Assembly (NCBI GenBank): GCA_029865835.1
Contig: JARXAL010000101.1
Location: 1-33,812, forward strand
Direction of reading: 5' to 3'
DNA: 33,812 nt
Source: Verrucomicrobiaceae bacterium
GTDB lineage: Bacteria > Verrucomicrobiota > Verrucomicrobiia > Verrucomicrobiales > Verrucomicrobiaceae
A program made the position numbers and the translations under genes. Below are positions 17,811-27,100 of this stretch, in pieces. The notes under the pieces were generated by a model. It ran no database searches, was not told the DNA's origin, and saw only the letters and a list, made by a program, of their open reading frames with translations. How positions within the stretch are numbered: position 1 is the first letter of the stretch; each line of letters opens with the position of its first letter.

Positions 17811-19685
17811 TCAAACCGAAGCGGGCGGCGGCGACTCCATCAACTTCAGCTTAAAACGTTCGACCGCACGTTTGATGACTGGATCATTGTAATTCCCCTC
17901 CGAGGGTGCAGTTGCCTCACTGGCAAAAGTCGCTGCCGGCGACTCAACTGGCACCTCAACTTCCACCTTCGGCGCAATCGCCTCCGTCTCCGCAAAGCCG
18001 AAAGTCATCTCTTTGAAGTCCGGTTCCTTCAAATTCGGATCGATCACCATTTGAAAGCTTACCTTTCGGCCCAGGAGTGTGGCACCCACTTCCTCCAGGA
18101 ACGCTCTGGTTGTCTCCCGCATGAGACTATCGCGCGCCGCCTCTTCCGACTTCGGAAAACCCAGCTTCACCACATCATTTTCAATCCCCAGGAGCGTCGC
18201 CACCTGTGCCCAATGCAAAGTCAACGGCCTACGCTGGTTGATCTGCCCCAGCAAAGCCGTCCAAAACGCTTCGTTAGTCAAACTCGGAGCGGACACTCGC
18301 ACCTCCTCCGTCGGCTTTTCAATCACAGGCGTCACCTTTGCCTCTGTCTTCACTGGCTCTGGCTTCTTTTCCTCTTCCTCCTTTTCGGCGATCATCTCCC
18401 GAAGCCCAAATCCAGTGGATCTAGGCATTTCCGACATCGGCTCCTCCCTGGGCCGAGTCACAGGCGGAGGAGCGGCAACCGCCGCCCGAGCAACTGGCAC
18501 CGCCGCACGCCGTAGGGGCGCCTCATGCCTCCTCTCAGATCCCGGCGCATTACCTTGATCCAATGCGTGAATTACATCATCCAATGAAACCTCATTGAAC
18601 TGCTGAACCGCCTGAATCACCCCCAATTCGAAATGCAGCCGTTTGTTGGTTGCCCATCGCATCCGTGCATCCACCTCAGCCAATCCATCCACCAATCGCA
18701 GCAATTGATCGGTCCTTCCCAGCGCTGCCTGTTCAGCCACCATCCGGGACACCTCAGGCGAAAGCTCTTCCGACGCCGCCTCAGGATCCGCCTGATAGAC
18801 AAGCAACGTCCGCACATGCTGAATCAAATCACTCAACAAACGCCCCAAATCCTTCCCCCCCTCACTCTGTTCGTGCACCACCCTCAAGGCCCCCACCGTG
18901 TCGCTGTTGAGCAAACACCCCGCCAGCGTCGCCACCGTCTCCATGGCGGTAAACCCGAAGATCTCAAGCACATCAGACTCCTGAATCCGACTCCCGCAAA
19001 ACGCCACCAACTGGTCCAGCATTGACTGCGCATCCCGCATCCCCCCCTCGGCACCCTTCCCAATCGCAAATGCCGCCTTCTCATCCAAATTCACCCCTTC
19101 CAGCTTGGCTATGTGAAGCAAATGCTCGGCAATGACCGGAGTTGGAATCCGCCTCAAATCAAACCGTTGGCAGCGACTAATAATCGTCGGCAAAATCTTA
19201 TTCGGCTCAGTTGTCGCAAAGATAAACTTCACGTGCTCCGGCGGCTCCTCCAGCGTCTTGAGCAAAGCATTGAACGCCGCTGCGGTCAGCATGTGAACCT
19301 CGTCAATGTAGTAGATCTTAAAGCGGCAACTCGAAGGCGCAAACTTCACATTGTCCCGCAACTCCCGCACCTGCTCCACGCCGTTGTTACTCGCGCCGTC
19401 GATCTCCAACACATCCAAACTGCGCCCCTCCGCAATCTCACGACAAATCTCCTCATCCGGATCAAAATCCACACTCGGACCCCCACTGCAGTTCAAGGCT
19501 TTCGCAAAAATCCGCGCGGTTGACGTCTTCCCTGTCCCTCTCGGCCCCACAAACAGGTAGGCATGCGCCAACCGTTCCTTCTCAATCGCATTGCGCAGCG
19601 TCCTCACCACATGATCCTGACCCAGGACATCGGCAAAGCTCTTCGGACGGTATTTACGGGCAAAAACTTGGTAGCTCACTGCCAC
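17811..19685 (-). CDS. dnaX: DNA polymerase III subunit gamma/tau
   Basis: 624-aa clamp-loader ATPase. Seen: YQVFARKYRPKSFADVLGQ at the start, Walker A GPRGTGKTS (47-55), Walker B IDEVHM (127-132), KTLEEPPEHVKFIFATTEP and SRCQRFDLR (170-178). Between Walker A and B most DnaX proteins have four zinc-binding cysteines; here only C66 and C81 remain and the middle C-x-x-C is replaced by an acidic VDFDPDEE stretch. After domain III (~370) comes a Pro/Glu/Lys-rich linker (EKEEEEKKPEPVK), then a C-terminal domain resembling tau (~460-570). No classical A-AAA-AAG slippery heptamer was found, so a separate gamma by frameshift is not supported. It is divergent from the GYF gene across 154 bp. Confidence 0.96.
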   Translation of the reverse strand: MAVSYQVFARKYRPKSFADVLGQDHVVRTLRNAIEKERLAHAYLFVGPRGTGKTSTARIFAKALNCSGGPSVDFDPDEEICREIAEGRSLDVLEIDGASNNGVEQVRELRDNVKFAPSSCRFKIYYIDEVHMLTAAAFNALLKTLEEPPEHVKFIFATTEPNKILPTIISRCQRFDLRRIPTPVIAEHLLHIAKLEGVNLDEKAAFAIGKGAEGGMRDAQSMLDQLVAFCGSRIQESDVLEIFGFTAMETVATLAGCLLNSDTVGALRVVHEQSEGGKDLGRLLSDLIQHVRTLLVYQADPEAASEELSPEVSRMVAEQAALGRTDQLLRLVDGLAEVDARMRWATNKRLHFELGVIQAVQQFNEVSLDDVIHALDQGNAPGSERRHEAPLRRAAVPVARAAVAAPPPVTRPREEPMSEMPRSTGFGLREMIAEKEEEEKKPEPVKTEAKVTPVIEKPTEEVRVSAPSLTNEAFWTALLGQINQRRPLTLHWAQVATLLGIENDVVKLGFPKSEEAARDSLMRETTRAFLEEVGATLLGRKVSFQMVIDPNLKEPDFKEMTFGFAETEAIAPKVEVEVPVESPAATFASEATAPSEGNYNDPVIKRAVERFKLKLMESPPPASV

Positions 19686-19839
19686 ACTCTAACGACCCAA
19701 TCCCAGGAAGCCACCCCAAAATCACTCCCCTCACTCTCAGCACCAATTCCCCCCAGCCCTAAAAAGCGTAGCCCACACTATTTTCAAAGCCCCCGATTTC
19801 AGTCTTGTTCTCCAGAATCGACTTTGCCAAGATGCATTC

Positions 19840-20385
19840 ATGTCTGACGCCCAATGGTACCTTCTCAAATCCGCCGACCGTCAGGTCCACGGTCCAGTTG
19901 ATCACGCCACTATCCTGGCCTGGGCTTCAGAAGCCAAAATCTCACCCCTGGACAAAATCTCAAACGATGGGCACAGCGGCTGGCAGCGCGCCCCCATGTT
20001 TGACGAGCTTCAAATGGATTGGCTTATCGAGATGCGTGACAACTACCTCTACGGTCCCACCAACGTCGGCACCATCCAGGAGTTCCTCGCCACCGGCGAA
20101 ATCGACGGCTCCGTCAGTCTCATCAATTGCCGGACAGGCCAGGAGGATCGCCTGCAAAACTTCCCCTTCTTCCAAGCCAGCCCCCACCACACCCGAAGCG
20201 TCGAAACCACCTTCGTAGGCACCCAATACTCTGCCCAATCGACAGGCGACCCCGCTCTGGCTCGTCGCATCCAACTCCTCGAGAAACAACTCGTCGAATA
20301 TCAGCAAGTCGTAGATCAATGGCAGGACGCCTACGCCAGCCTCCGCCAGCAGTTCATTGAGGCCACCGGCCGCGAGCCCCTCTAG
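19840..20385 (+). CDS. Tandem GYF_2-domain protein with C-terminal coiled coil
   Basis: 181 aa, no signal peptide or membrane segment, so probably cytoplasmic. Residues ~5-54 form a GYF_2-like domain (QWYLLKSADRQVHGPVDHAT ... GWQRA), and ~60-110 a second, more divergent one (LIEMRDNYLYGPTNVGTIQE). GYF and GYF_2 domains bind proline-rich peptides in eukaryotes; the bacterial versions often sit in membrane proteins and their partners are mostly unknown. Residues ~133-175 form a Gln/Glu-rich coiled coil. The stop codon TAG lies inside the terminal inverted repeat of the palindromic element that follows, so that element may have replaced the original 3' end. The nearest gene downstream, pfkA, is convergent. 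Confidence 0.78.
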   Translation: MSDAQWYLLKSADRQVHGPVDHATILAWASEAKISPLDKISNDGHSGWQRAPMFDELQMDWLIEMRDNYLYGPTNVGTIQEFLATGEIDGSVSLINCRTGQEDRLQNFPFFQASPHHTRSVETTFVGTQYSAQSTGDPALARRIQLLEKQLVEYQQVVDQWQDAYASLRQQFIEATGREPL

Positions 20386-20563
20386 CCTGACCTTTTCATG
20401 AAAGTCGTAGCGAGACGCAGCGAAAGCCCGCAGTGGCAAGGCGGGGGCCGTTTTGAAAGACGGAGTGTATCGGTGGATACTCGACGGCTTTCAAAACAAG
20501 CCCAACGCCGCCAATGCGGGCTTGCAGCATGTCGCAGTAGAGTTTCATGAATGGTCAGGCTAG
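20382..20563. repeat. 182-bp nearly palindromic repeat element with 11-bp terminal inverted repeats
   Basis: The ends are perfect inverted repeats: CTAGCCTGACC at 20382-20392 and its complement at 20553-20563. The match continues inward almost to the centre with mismatches and small gaps: CATGAAA near both ends, AAGCCCGCA-TGGC blocks, GTTTTGAAAG blocks, and a core GTATC-GGTG-GATAC at 20467-20480. The whole element could fold into one long imperfect hairpin. It sits between convergent genes, and its left end contains the stop codon of the GYF gene. It encodes no credible protein and no clear target duplication flanks it. It resembles a MITE or REP/BIME-type element; it could also act as a two-way terminator. 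Confidence 0.85.
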
Positions 20564-20613
20564 CCCGCACCGCCCCAACGAACACCTGACAGATTAATCC
20601 GCTCAGCGCCGGT

Positions 20614-21693
20614 TCAGCTGTCGCCAAAACAGATGCCCACACTGCGAGCCGCGCGCACGATCTCACTATCCCGTGTCACCAATCGCAATTGGTTCACGGC
20701 CTCCTCAATCGACACATCGCCCACTTGATACTGTTGGTAGCTGACCATGCGGCCAAACTTACCCTCCTCGATCAAGTGCACCGCTTTCGTTCCAAAGCGC
20801 ACCCCCAAAATCCGATCCAACGCCGACGGCGCCCCGCCGCGTTGCAGGTGACCCAGCGTGCACGCACGAGTTTCTTTGCCCGTCAACTTTTCCACTTCAC
20901 GCGCAACATAATCGCCAATCCCCCCAAGACGATCCTCCCCACCTCCACCTATCGTCTGTTTTTTGACCAATTCACCGCTTTCCATTCGCGCCCCTTCCGC
21001 CACCACAATCAACGTACTGTGCAACCCTCTCGCATCCCTCGCACGAACTGCACGGGCCACATGTTCCATGTGGAATGGCACCTCCGGCAACAAGATCACA
21101 TCAGCACCGCCCGCCATCCCTCCATACAAGGCAATCCAACCCGCATGGCGTCCCATCACCTCCAGCACGATCACCCGCTTATGACTCTCCGCCGTCGTGT
21201 GCAACCGGTCCAAAGCATCCACAACGGTTGCGACCGCTGAATCAAAGCCAAACGACATCGCCGTCGCCTGAATGTCATTATCAATCGTCTTCGGCACTCC
21301 AATCACGGGAATCCCCATCCGATAAAGCTGCAATCCCGTCGTCAAACTCCCGTCGCCCCCCACCACAATCAAGGCACCTACCTCCAAATGCTTCAACGTC
21401 GTCTTCGCTTTCTCCACGATCTCCTTCGGCACCTCCGCCACATCACCCTCCCCGATCTTCGCCACAAAGTGTCCCTTGTTGGTCGTCCCAAGAATGGTCC
21501 CGCCAAGCTTCATGATGCCGATGGTCTTCTCCACATCAAGCATCATGTAGTCCCCCGGAGGCAAAAGCCCCTCAAACCCGTCTCGAAAACCGACGACTTC
21601 CCAGCCCAGGGTCGTGGCAGCCCCGACGACTCCGTGAATAACCGCATTCAATCCGGGGCAGTCCCCGCCGCTATTTAAGATTCCGATTCGCAT
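20614..21693 (-). CDS. pfkA: 6-phosphofructokinase
   Basis: 359 aa. Phosphorylates fructose 6-phosphate to fructose 1,6-bisphosphate in glycolysis. Seen: the N-terminal loop GILNSGGDCPGLNAVI, phosphoryl-donor motif GGDGS (112-116), catalytic PKTIDND (134-140) and the substrate-binding VMGRHAGW. The Gly in GGDGS is the residue associated with ATP use, while Lys in PKTIDND (Gly in classical bacterial ATP enzymes) is typical of the PPi-type and mixed group III PFKs, so ATP dependence is likely but not certain. Length is slightly above the 320-aa E. coli type, as in group III. It shares a strand with the S11 peptidase homologue 87 bp upstream. The palindromic element lies just beyond its stop. 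Confidence 0.93.
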   Translation of the reverse strand: MRIGILNSGGDCPGLNAVIHGVVGAATTLGWEVVGFRDGFEGLLPPGDYMMLDVEKTIGIMKLGGTILGTTNKGHFVAKIGEGDVAEVPKEIVEKAKTTLKHLEVGALIVVGGDGSLTTGLQLYRMGIPVIGVPKTIDNDIQATAMSFGFDSAVATVVDALDRLHTTAESHKRVIVLEVMGRHAGWIALYGGMAGGADVILLPEVPFHMEHVARAVRARDARGLHSTLIVVAEGARMESGELVKKQTIGGGGEDRLGGIGDYVAREVEKLTGKETRACTLGHLQRGGAPSALDRILGVRFGTKAVHLIEEGKFGRMVSYQQYQVGDVSIEEAVNQLRLVTRDSEIVRAARSVGICFGDS

Positions 21694-21780
21694 GGTTTTG
21701 AATAAAATGAATTGAGTTCGCTAAAAGATTCGACTGGCCAGCCACCCGGGTTGCCTCGTGACCCGCATTCTCCAAATGGA

Positions 21781-22746
21781 TCAGTAGTTCGCAAGCAATT
21801 GCCGCTGATCCGTTACCGGACGCCCCGATTGCAACCACTGATCATAGACACCCCACCCCTGCCGCAGCAACGCTTGCGCCTCCCCAAACGGATTCCCAGA
21901 CCCCAGCACCACCACCACCAACCGGTGCCGATAAATCACACTCGCCCCGTCCGCCTGTTGAAACACCGACGCTTCTTTCTCCGCTGAAAGCACCACACAG
22001 CCACCAGAACTTGGCGTGCTGGCAGCCTTGATTCCATCAATCCGGTCCGTCCCAAGCAGCGAATTACTGTTCCGAACCGTCACCATCATTTTCTGCCCGC
22101 CTCGATAAACCGTGAGATCCCTCGTAGCTTGATTGGTGTAAAACCGCATCGAAGGACGTGCCGCCGCATAAAGGGCAATACGCGCCATGTCAGCAGCCGT
22201 ACTGTAGGGCTTCACCCGCGTATTCTCCACCCCATGGGGATTGGTAAACCGCGACCCCTTACACCCCTCCCGAACCGCCAATTGATTCATCTGCCGGACA
22301 AATTCTCCCAAAGGATCCCCGCCTCGGCCAAGACGCGAAAGGTGATCCCGTCCCACAAAGTCCCCCAGCGTGATCGCCGCCACATTGTCACTGCTCATCA
22401 TCGCAGCATAAATCAAATCCCTCAGTGTCACCTTGTCCCCAGGTTGCAAATCAATCACCTGCGTCCCCGCAATCTGCGGCGCATACGCTGGCACCGTCGC
22501 CAGCACATTGACCCCCACCCCCGATGCCGCAGCCCAATCCAGAGCCACCATCCCAGTCACCATCTTCGCCATGCCTCCCACCGACCGCTTCACATTCGCG
22601 TTGGACGCCACGTGGATTTTCTTGTTGTAGGCATCCACCACCATCACGCTCGATTGCGCCCGCACTGATGCCGCGCCGGACACCAGCACCATTCCAACTA
22701 CACCCAGACTCTTCAAAAACAAAAATCGGCTCAGAAAAATTCGCAT
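21781..22746 (-). CDS. S11-family D-Ala-D-Ala carboxypeptidase homologue lacking the catalytic serine
   Basis: 321 aa from the ATG at 22746, which gives a clean signal peptide ending VRA before QSS; a start 10 codons earlier (22776) is possible. The fold matches penicillin-binding DD-peptidases: SVMVVDAYNKKIHVASN, the SxN motif as S119-D-N121 in AAMMSSDNVAAITL, FTNPHGV, and YSTAADMARIA. The nucleophile motif SxxK reads G58-M-A-K61, so the serine is replaced by glycine, and the KTG triad reads K240-A-A. Two of three active-site motifs are therefore altered, and the protein is probably not a working peptidase or beta-lactam target. It may bind peptidoglycan. It is divergent from the RND operon across 169 bp from this start. 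Confidence 0.85.
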   Translation of the reverse strand: MRIFLSRFLFLKSLGVVGMVLVSGAASVRAQSSVMVVDAYNKKIHVASNANVKRSVGGMAKMVTGMVALDWAAASGVGVNVLATVPAYAPQIAGTQVIDLQPGDKVTLRDLIYAAMMSSDNVAAITLGDFVGRDHLSRLGRGGDPLGEFVRQMNQLAVREGCKGSRFTNPHGVENTRVKPYSTAADMARIALYAAARPSMRFYTNQATRDLTVYRGGQKMMVTVRNSNSLLGTDRIDGIKAASTPSSGGCVVLSAEKEASVFQQADGASVIYRHRLVVVVLGSGNPFGEAQALLRQGWGVYDQWLQSGRPVTDQRQLLANY

Positions 22747-22915
22747 CGGCCCCAGAATAGCCCGCCACTCATCCATCGCAACCCACGATTTCCATTCCCC
22801 CTTCTTCCCTAAGCCTCCTTCAATCCCCCGCTCGCACCACGCCTACACCTGTGTCATAGCAGCCCCGCCTCATTGTTCACGATTTTTCTCCCTTCAACAC
22901 ACGTTCTTATAAACA

Positions 22916-24160
22916 ATGCTTTTTTCCGCTCAGATTTCCTCGCTTCTAAATCACCACCCACGTCTTTCGTTTGCCGCGCTTCTGCTCACCACGATCCTCC
23001 CTTCCTGCAAACCATCCACTCCCCCCGCTACCACCTCACCTCCCCCTCCTTCACCTGTCACCGTTGCCACCCCCATCGCTCAACGTGTCATCGACTGGGA
23101 TGAATTCACTGGCCGCCTCGCCTCCCGTGAACAGGTCGATGTCCGAGCCCAAGTCTCCGGTTATCTCACCAAAGTCAGTTTCACCGAAGGCGCAGAAGTC
23201 AAAACAGGCGACCTCCTCTTCACCATCGACCCCCGCCCCTTCGAGGCCTCCGTCCAACGCGCCGAAGCCGTCCTCGCTGAAGCCAAAGCCCTCGCCGAAC
23301 TCGCCGCCATCCAGGCCAAAAACGCCGAAGGTCTCCGCAAAGACCAAGCCATCTCCCTCGAAGAGTCTGAGCGACGCTTGAAAACGGTTTCCGCTGGCGA
23401 AGCCGCCGTGCGCGGTGCCGAAGCCGCCCTCCGCGCCGCCAAACTCGACCTGGATTTCACCCAAATCCGCGCCCCCATCACCGGCCGCATCAGCTACGCC
23501 CGTGTCACCGAAGGCAACCTCGTCACCGGCGGCACCAAAGACGCCACCATCCTCACCACCATCGTCGCCCTCGATCCCATATACTGCTACATCGAGGTCG
23601 ATGAGCGTTCCTCTCTCAAATACCGTCAACTCTACAAAGACGGTCAGCGCGACAGCGCCCTTTTCCAAAAGATCCCCGCCGAAATGGCTCTCGTCAGCGA
23701 GACCAACTGGCCTCACATCGGCCAGATCGACTTCGTTGACAATGCCCTCAATCCAGAAACCGGCACCATCCTCGCCCGCGGCGTCTTTCCCAACCAAGAC
23801 CGCCTCATGGCCCCCGGCTTCTTCGCAAAAGTCCGCATCCCCGGCAGTGCCGAGTACAACGCCCTCCTCATCCGAGACGCCGCCATCGCCGACGACCAAG
23901 GCAGCTCCTACGTCTGGGTCGTCGATGCCCAACAAAAAGCCGTTTACCGTCCTGTCGAACTCGGCCCCCTCCTCGACGGCCTCCGCATCATCCGCAAAGG
24001 ACTCGCCCCCAACGAACGCATCATCGTCGAGGGCCTCATGGCCGTCCGCAATGGCATGCGCGTCCAACCCAAGGAGGTCGACATGAAACTCGCCTCCCCG
24101 CAGCCCGTGCCTGAAACCCCAGCCGGTTCCGACGCCAAAACTCCACCTGCCCCGAAGTAA
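22916..24160 (+). CDS. RND efflux periplasmic adaptor (membrane fusion) lipoprotein
   Basis: 414 aa. Links the inner-membrane pump to the outer-membrane channel. The N-terminus ends in a lipobox L-P-S-C with the cysteine at residue 31, then a Pro/Thr/Ser-rich spacer. The core follows the AcrA/MexA plan: lipoyl-like half motifs (VDVRAQVSGYLTKVSFTEGA and later FTQIRAPITGRISYARVTEG) flanking an alpha-helical hairpin (~115-170) rich in Ala/Glu, then beta-barrel and membrane-proximal parts (LIRDAAIADDQGSSYVWVVD). It is first gene of the efflux operon and only 6 bp precede the pump gene. No regulator gene is adjacent. No strong ribosome-binding site precedes the ATG. Confidence 0.93.
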   Translation: MLFSAQISSLLNHHPRLSFAALLLTTILPSCKPSTPPATTSPPPPSPVTVATPIAQRVIDWDEFTGRLASREQVDVRAQVSGYLTKVSFTEGAEVKTGDLLFTIDPRPFEASVQRAEAVLAEAKALAELAAIQAKNAEGLRKDQAISLEESERRLKTVSAGEAAVRGAEAALRAAKLDLDFTQIRAPITGRISYARVTEGNLVTGGTKDATILTTIVALDPIYCYIEVDERSSLKYRQLYKDGQRDSALFQKIPAEMALVSETNWPHIGQIDFVDNALNPETGTILARGVFPNQDRLMAPGFFAKVRIPGSAEYNALLIRDAAIADDQGSSYVWVVDAQQKAVYRPVELGPLLDGLRIIRKGLAPNERIIVEGLMAVRNGMRVQPKEVDMKLASPQPVPETPAGSDAKTPPAPK

Positions 24161-24166
24161 CTTCTC

Positions 24167-27100
24167 ATGAACTTCGCCCGCATCTTCGTGGATCGGCCCA
24201 TCTTTGCCGCCGTCCTCTCCATCGCCATCACCCTGCTCGGCGCCCTCGCCTACTTCGGCTTACCCATCGCTCAGTATCCCGAAGTCATCCCCCCCACCGT
24301 CATCGTCTCCGCCACCTACCCCGGCGCTGATGCCCGCACTCTCGCCGAGACCGTCTCCACGCCCCTCGAACAGGAAATCAATGGCGTCGAGGACATGCTC
24401 TACCTGTCCTCCTCTTCCACCAGCGACGGCCGCGTACAAATCACCGTCACCTTCCGTCTCGGCACCAACCTCGACCAAGCTCAAGTCCTTGTCCAAAACC
24501 GCGTCAACGCCACCGTCTCTCGCCTCCCGGAGGAAGTCCGACGCCTCGGCGTCATCGTCAACAAACGTTCCCCGGACCTCACCCTCGCCGCCCAGTTCTA
24601 CAGCCCCGACGGCTCCCGCGAAGTCGACTACCTCTCAAACTACGTCACTCTCCAAATCCAAAACGAAATCGCCCGCATCCCCGGCGTCGCCGAAGCCTCC
24701 ACCCTAGGCGGCCTCGATTACTCCATGCGACTCTGGCTCGACCCCGAAAAAATCGCCGCCCTCAACCTCACCGCCGGAGACGTTCTCCGTGCCGTACGTG
24801 AGCAAAACGTCCAAGTCGCCGCCGGTGCCCTCGGCCAGCCTCCCGCCCCTCAGGGCCTTGACTTCCAATACACCCTCACCGCCCCCGGACGCCTCAAAAC
24901 CACGGCTGAATTCGGCGAGATCGTCCTCAAAACAGGCAACATCGGCGATGTCGTCCGCCTCCGCGATGTCGCCCGCATTGAGCTCGGCTCCCACGATTAC
25001 TCCTCAAAAACCTACATGGACGGCTACAATGCCGTCTCCCTCCGTGTCTTCCAACTCCCCGGAACCAACGCCATCCAAACCGCCGATGCCGTCTATGCCC
25101 GACTAGGCAAACTCAAAGAGCGCTTCCCCCCCGGGGTCGCTTACCGCATCAACTACGACACCACCAAGTTCGTCCGCGCGTCCATCAAGTCCGTCCTGAC
25201 CACCCTCATCGAAGCCATCCTTCTCGTCGTACTGGTTGTCGTTGTCTTCCTCCAAACCTGGCGCGCCTCCATCATCCCCCTGCTAGCCGTCCCCGTCTCC
25301 CTCATCGGCACCCTCGCCGTCATGCAGGCCATGGGTTTCTCGCTCAACAACTTGAGCCTCTTCGGACTCGTGCTCGCGATTGGCATCGTCGTCGATGACG
25401 CCATCGTCGTAGTCGAAAATGTCGAGCGCAACATCGCCAAAGGCCTCCACCCTCGCGAAGCGTCCATTCAAGCCATGAAAGAGGTCTCCGGTGCCGTCAT
25501 TTCCATGGCCCTAGTCCTCTGCGCCGTCTTCATTCCCACCGCCTTCGTCAGCGGCATCACCGGCCAGTTTTACAAACAGTTCGCCCTCACCATCGCCGTC
25601 TCCACCGTCATCTCGGCCTTCAATTCCATCACCCTCAGCCCCGCCCTCTGTGCGATCCTTTTGCAGCCCCATGGCGCCCAACCGGACAAACTCACGAAGC
25701 TCATCAACTTCCTCTTCGGCTGGTTCTTCCGCGCCTTCAACCGCCTCTTCGAACTCAGCGCCAACACCTACGCCGCACTCGTCCGCCTGCTCGTTCGCAT
25801 CACCGTCCTCGTGCTCATCGCCTACGCCGCCCTCATCGGCCTCGCTGGCAAAGTCTTCAACGAAGTCCCCAGCGGCTTCATCCCTTCTCAAGACCTCGGT
25901 TACGCCCTCGTTCTCGTCCAACTCCCCGATGCCGCCGCCTTCGAGCGCACCGATGCCATTGTCCGCCGGATGGACGCCATGGCCCGCGAAATCCCCGGCA
26001 TCGCCCACACCTTCGCCATCTCCTGCTACTCCTCCGTCCTCCAGGCCAATCAACCCAACGTCGGTGCCGCTTTCCTCGTCTTTGATGACTTCGCCAATCG
26101 CTCCGAACCTCACCTCAAAGGCGACGGTCTCCTCGCCGTCATCCGTCAAAAATTCGCCACCATCCAGGAAGGCCGCGTCCTCGTTCTCCCACCTCCCCCA
26201 CTGCGCGGTCTCGGCAACGCGGGCGGCTTCAAACTCCAGGTCCAAGACCTCAACAACGCCGGCCTAGACGCTCTCGAATCCGCCACCCAAAAACTCCTCG
26301 CCGCTGCCCAACAGGAGCCCGGCCTCATCTCTCTCGTCACCGGCTTCCGCGCTCAGACTCCGCAACACAAACTCGAGATCAATCGCGCCCAAGCCAAAAC
26401 CATGGGCGTCTCCCTCTCCGACCTCAACGAAGCCCTCCAAGTCTATCTCGGCTCCGCCTACGTCAACGACTTCAACCTCTTCGGTCGCACCTATCAAGTC
26501 ACCGCTCAGGCCGACGCCCAATTCCGCAAGGATCCCTCCGACGTGTCCCGCATCAAGATCCGCAATCAAAATGGCGACATGGTTCCTCTCGGCGCTCTGG
26601 TGAAGGTCATGAAAACCGGCGGGGCCGACCGCGTCCAACGCTACAACCTATACTACTCCGCCGACATCAACGGCAATACCCTCCCTGGCGTCTCCTCCGG
26701 CCAAATGATCGAAAAGATAGAACGCCTTGCCAAACAGCACCTCCCCAGCGGCTTCACCATCGAGTGGACTGACCTCACCTACCAGCAGATCCTCGCCGGT
26801 GACACCCTCTTCTACATCTTCCCCCTCTGCGTCGTCTTCGTCTTCCTCGTCCTCTCCGCTCAATACGAAAGCTGGAGCATGCCCATGGCCATCATCCTCA
26901 TTGTCCCCATGTGCCTGCTCTCCGCCATCGGCGGCGTCTGGTTACGCGGCCAGGATAACAACATCTTCACTCAGATCGGTCTCGTCGTCCTCGTCGGCCT
27001 CGCTGCTAAAAATGCCATCCTCATTGTCGAATTCGCCAAACAACTCCAGGACACCGGCATGGACCGTGTCGCCGCTGCGGTCGAAGCCTGCCGCCTCCGA

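Noticed and set aside
18377-18386. GAAAAGGAGG on the minus strand inside dnaX as a programmed frameshift site
   Set aside because: It is not a slippery heptamer of the A-AAA-AAG kind, and no clear downstream hairpin was seen. The run encodes a Lys/Glu linker and its purine content explains the pattern.
20564-20613. Target-site duplication next to the palindromic element
   Set aside because: Flanks read CCCCT on the left and CCCGC on the right; this is too weak to call a duplication.
20382-20666. 94-aa minus-strand frame across the palindromic element
   Set aside because: It runs through the inverted repeat and overlaps the end of pfkA; the sequence has no protein-like pattern.
22867-22915. 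TTATAA just before the efflux adaptor ATG as a -10 box
   Set aside because: It lies 2 nt before the start codon, which would require a leaderless or truncated message, and no matching -35 is at the right distance.
23051-24067. Long minus-strand open frame opposite the efflux adaptor gene (also others opposite the pump and channel genes)
   Set aside because: These are Gly/Asp/Val/Glu-rich shadows caused by C-ending codons on the + strand; they have no domain or start signals, and the plus-strand genes are unmistakable.
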